A program made the translations under genes and the position numbers. Below are positions 62,534 to 64,000 of a stretch of 64,000 nucleotides of DNA, piece after piece. The first letter of the stretch is position 1; each line of letters opens with the position of its first letter. Origin of the DNA: Chromatiaceae bacterium (GTDB taxonomy: Bacteria > Pseudomonadota > Gammaproteobacteria > Chromatiales > Chromatiaceae); NCBI GenBank assembly GCA_019356535.1, contig CP037918.1, forward strand, positions 1,706,315 to 1,770,314, given 5' to 3'. Below the pieces are notes generated by a model. That model searched no databases. It saw only the letters and a program-made list of their open reading frames with translations, and had not been told where the DNA came from.

Positions 62534-63353
62534 TGCCCCATGGCATGCCGGCCAGCGGCCTCCATCCCGGCAGAAAACCGCCCCAGGAGGACCGCCGGCT
62601 GCCGACCCCGTACCTGCGATAGGTGAGGCCCGGCCTGCGGCGGGTGAAGTACGGATCGGACCAGGCGTTGCCGGCTGGCATCACGCCCCAGGGCGTCAGT
62701 GTCAGGGCTGGCCCGGGCGGGGGATAAGGTCCCGACCACAAAGGCATGGGATACGGCTGTCCCAGCGCACCGCGGACCGGAACGCCCGGATAGGGCGGTG
62801 GATAGTAGCCCAGCGGCGGGTACGGATAAGGCCCGCGCGGCACCGGGCCAGTCACGGGGAAAACCGGGCGCGGCGGCGGCAAGTGACGATAACGCGGTGG
62901 CGGCGGAGGCGCGGGCCGATAACCTCGCGCCCAGGCGGCGGCCGGCGGCATCCAGGCATGGGCCGGACGCGGCAGACGATATTGCGGCACCGGCGGGACC
63001 GGCGGGCGGCGCGGCGCAACCAGCGGGAGACTCACTGGCCGCCAGGCATACTGACGTGCAAAGGCCGGTGCCGCCGGCGGTGGTGGTGCGGGCGGCATAC
63101 CCATGCTGACGAAAGGCTGCCCCGGATAAGGTGTCATCGGCCGGGAGGGTTGCCAGGCAGCGGCCGGAACCGGCCGGAACCGTGGCTGCACAGGCGGCGG
63201 TGGCGGCAGCGGGGCGACAGGCGCTTGCGGCAGTGCCCGTGGTTGTATGGCCTCGGGCCGCCACTGCATCGCCTCGGCGGCCAACGTCACTTGCACGGGG
63301 ACCAGGCTCACCAGGCAGGACAGAAACAGCTTCCTGATGCGTTCGACTTTCAT
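62508..63353 (-). CDS. Exported Pro/aromatic-rich protein
   Basis: A 281-residue protein with a signal peptide (MKVERIRKLFLSCLVSLVPV, ending near VTLAAEA). The mature part is extremely rich in Pro, Tyr, Trp and Arg (runs such as PVAPLPPPPPVQP, PYPYPPLGYYPPPYPG) and has no globular-domain motif. It ends DCFWCGS with a CxxC pair. Composition recalls low-complexity envelope proteins such as sulfur globule or coat proteins, though those are Gly-rich; this is analogy, not homology. AGGTGAG lies before the ATG at 63353. Its 3' end overlaps the parA start. Confidence 0.65.
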   Translation of the reverse strand: MKVERIRKLFLSCLVSLVPVQVTLAAEAMQWRPEAIQPRALPQAPVAPLPPPPPVQPRFRPVPAAAWQPSRPMTPYPGQPFVSMGMPPAPPPPAAPAFARQYAWRPVSLPLVAPRRPPVPPVPQYRLPRPAHAWMPPAAAWARGYRPAPPPPPRYRHLPPPRPVFPVTGPVPRGPYPYPPLGYYPPPYPGVPVRGALGQPYPMPLWSGPYPPPGPALTLTPWGVMPAGNAWSDPYFTRRRPGLTYRRYGVGSRRSSWGGFLPGWRPLAGMPWGSDCFWCGS

Positions 63354-63380
63354 TCTCACCTCTCGTTGCCACCCCCTAGC

Positions 63381-63977
63381 CTACCGGTAGGGCCAGTAGG
63401 GCGGGACATAGGGCCACGGCGTATAGGGTGCCAGTGGTGGGGGTACATTGGGCGTTACGGTACCATAAGATACCCCCCAAAAGGGCAAGGGAATTGGCGG
63501 GAAGGGCATCATGACCGGCCATCCCCAGCTTACTGGCGTATAGGGCGAGGCCGCATACAGGGGATAAGGGCCAAACCAGGCAGACTGCGTTCCTGACACC
63601 TCCCCCGAGTCACCGATGTGTGGGCGTGCAAACGGTCGGAACTGCGCATGCGCGTCGGCTTCCGCAGACCCTGTGCCCGAGCGGGGCTCGGCAGCGCCCG
63701 GCGCAGCCGGGATGTCCGGGCGAAAACGGGCCACGGGCTGATACCAGGCGCCAAGGGTCGAATCGGTCACGCGCCGGGGCCACACCGATTGACGCTGAGC
63801 CAGTACTCCGTTCACTGGCCGGAACGTGGTCCGCTGCACTTCGGGTGCCAACCAGCGCCCGGGGATGGCAGCCATAGCAGCGCTGGCGCTAAACGCCACC
63901 CACCATGTCAACACCAAAAGTGCCGATCGCCAGCAGAGCCACACCCCGAAATTCGCCGCTGTCACCCTGCGAGCCAT
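63381..63977 (-). CDS. Exported Pro/aromatic-rich protein, second
   Basis: A 198-residue protein from ATG 63977 (a GTG nine bases earlier is possible) with a long N-terminal hydrophobic segment (about residues 9-35, ending AMAAIPG). The C-terminal 80 residues are rich in Pro, Tyr, Trp and Phe (GPYPLYAASPYTPVSWGWPV, PPFPPIP-like runs, YVPPYWPYR) like its downstream neighbour, from which it is separated by 27 bases. No family is recognised. It is the first gene of the minus-strand group 63977-61133 that can be seen; more genes may lie beyond the window edge. Confidence 0.6.
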   Translation of the reverse strand: MARRVTAANFGVWLCWRSALLVLTWWVAFSASAAMAAIPGRWLAPEVQRTTFRPVNGVLAQRQSVWPRRVTDSTLGAWYQPVARFRPDIPAAPGAAEPRSGTGSAEADAHAQFRPFARPHIGDSGEVSGTQSAWFGPYPLYAASPYTPVSWGWPVMMPFPPIPLPFWGVSYGTVTPNVPPPLAPYTPWPYVPPYWPYR

Positions 63978-64000
63978 GCCCTTCACGAGACCCGAACGAA

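Noticed and set aside
1-64000. CRISPR array
   Set aside because: The repeats found are few, differ in orientation and spacing, and no cas genes are present.
1-64000. tRNA, rRNA or riboswitch
   Set aside because: No cloverleaf, CCA end or conserved rRNA or riboswitch core was recognised in any spacer on reading; a covariance-model search would be needed to exclude them.

Overview
The window is a GC-rich, densely packed, chromosome-like stretch from a gammaproteobacterium, most likely a sulfur-oxidising member of the Chromatiales or a related group. The lineage call rests on gammaproteobacterial gene sets: xerD-dsbC, gcvR-bcp, efp-epmA-epmB, ydbH-ydbL, cydABXDC, YcgN and FimX. The lifestyle call rests on soxB, a signal-peptide-less soeABC sulfite dehydrogenase, and the rhodanese-tusA-dsrE2 sulfur-relay operon beside siroheme synthase cysG. 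No rRNA, tRNA, CRISPR array, intact IS or prophage was found.

Layout. 1-4.7 kb: the end of glcF, soxB, and three HupE/UreJ-type membrane proteins. 5-13.2 kb: valS, a hemerythrin, ferredoxin, a minus-strand xerD-dsbC-PP2C cluster, a YcgN-like protein and a DUF3549-like protein. 13.2-20 kb: a repeat-rich spacer, trhP, then soeC-soeB-soeA on the minus strand. 20.1-22.8 kb: an uncharacterised envelope cluster (exported protein, two Met-rich membrane coiled-coil proteins, lipoprotein). 23-31.5 kb: uup and the complete cytochrome bd operon cydABX-cydDC. 31.6-36.6 kb: DNA alkyl repair, a host-attachment-family protein, a GalT/APAT-like nucleotidyltransferase, gcvR-bcp and phoH. 36.6-43.1 kb: a hybrid kinase, a MITE-like element, a degenerate REC-GGDEF-EAL protein, a Crp/Fnr regulator and DUF2892. 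43.2-49.9 kb: AI-2E exporter, LysR regulator, FadL-like porin, dsrE2-tusA-rhodanese and cysG. 50-56.2 kb: ydbL-ydbH, lpxH and the EF-P lysylation module. 56.3-60.4 kb: a PilZ-like protein and FimX. 60.4-64 kb: a second uncharacterised envelope cluster (third Met-rich coiled-coil paralogue, TPR membrane protein, ParA-type ATPase, two Pro/aromatic-rich exported proteins).

How it fits together. SoxB would act on periplasmic thiosulfate. Rhodanese, TusA and DsrE2 would pass sulfane sulfur to a reverse Dsr system that is not in the window, and CysG would supply its siroheme. SoeABC would oxidise the resulting sulfite on the cytoplasmic side and feed electrons into the quinone pool. Cytochrome bd, hemerythrin, ferredoxin and Bcp suit life at low or fluctuating oxygen. 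FimX, the PilZ-like protein and the degenerate GGDEF-EAL protein point to c-di-GMP control, probably of type IV pili.

The best candidate for undescribed biology is the pair of envelope clusters at 20.1-22.8 kb and 60.4-64 kb. They share a family of small membrane-anchored Met-rich coiled-coil proteins with a common C-terminal motif. One cluster also carries a ParA-like ATPase and proline-rich exported proteins. Other points worth a look are a GalT-family protein that may be an APS:phosphate adenylyltransferase, paired DnaA boxes beside an AT-rich island, three short dispersed repeat families and a probable MITE.
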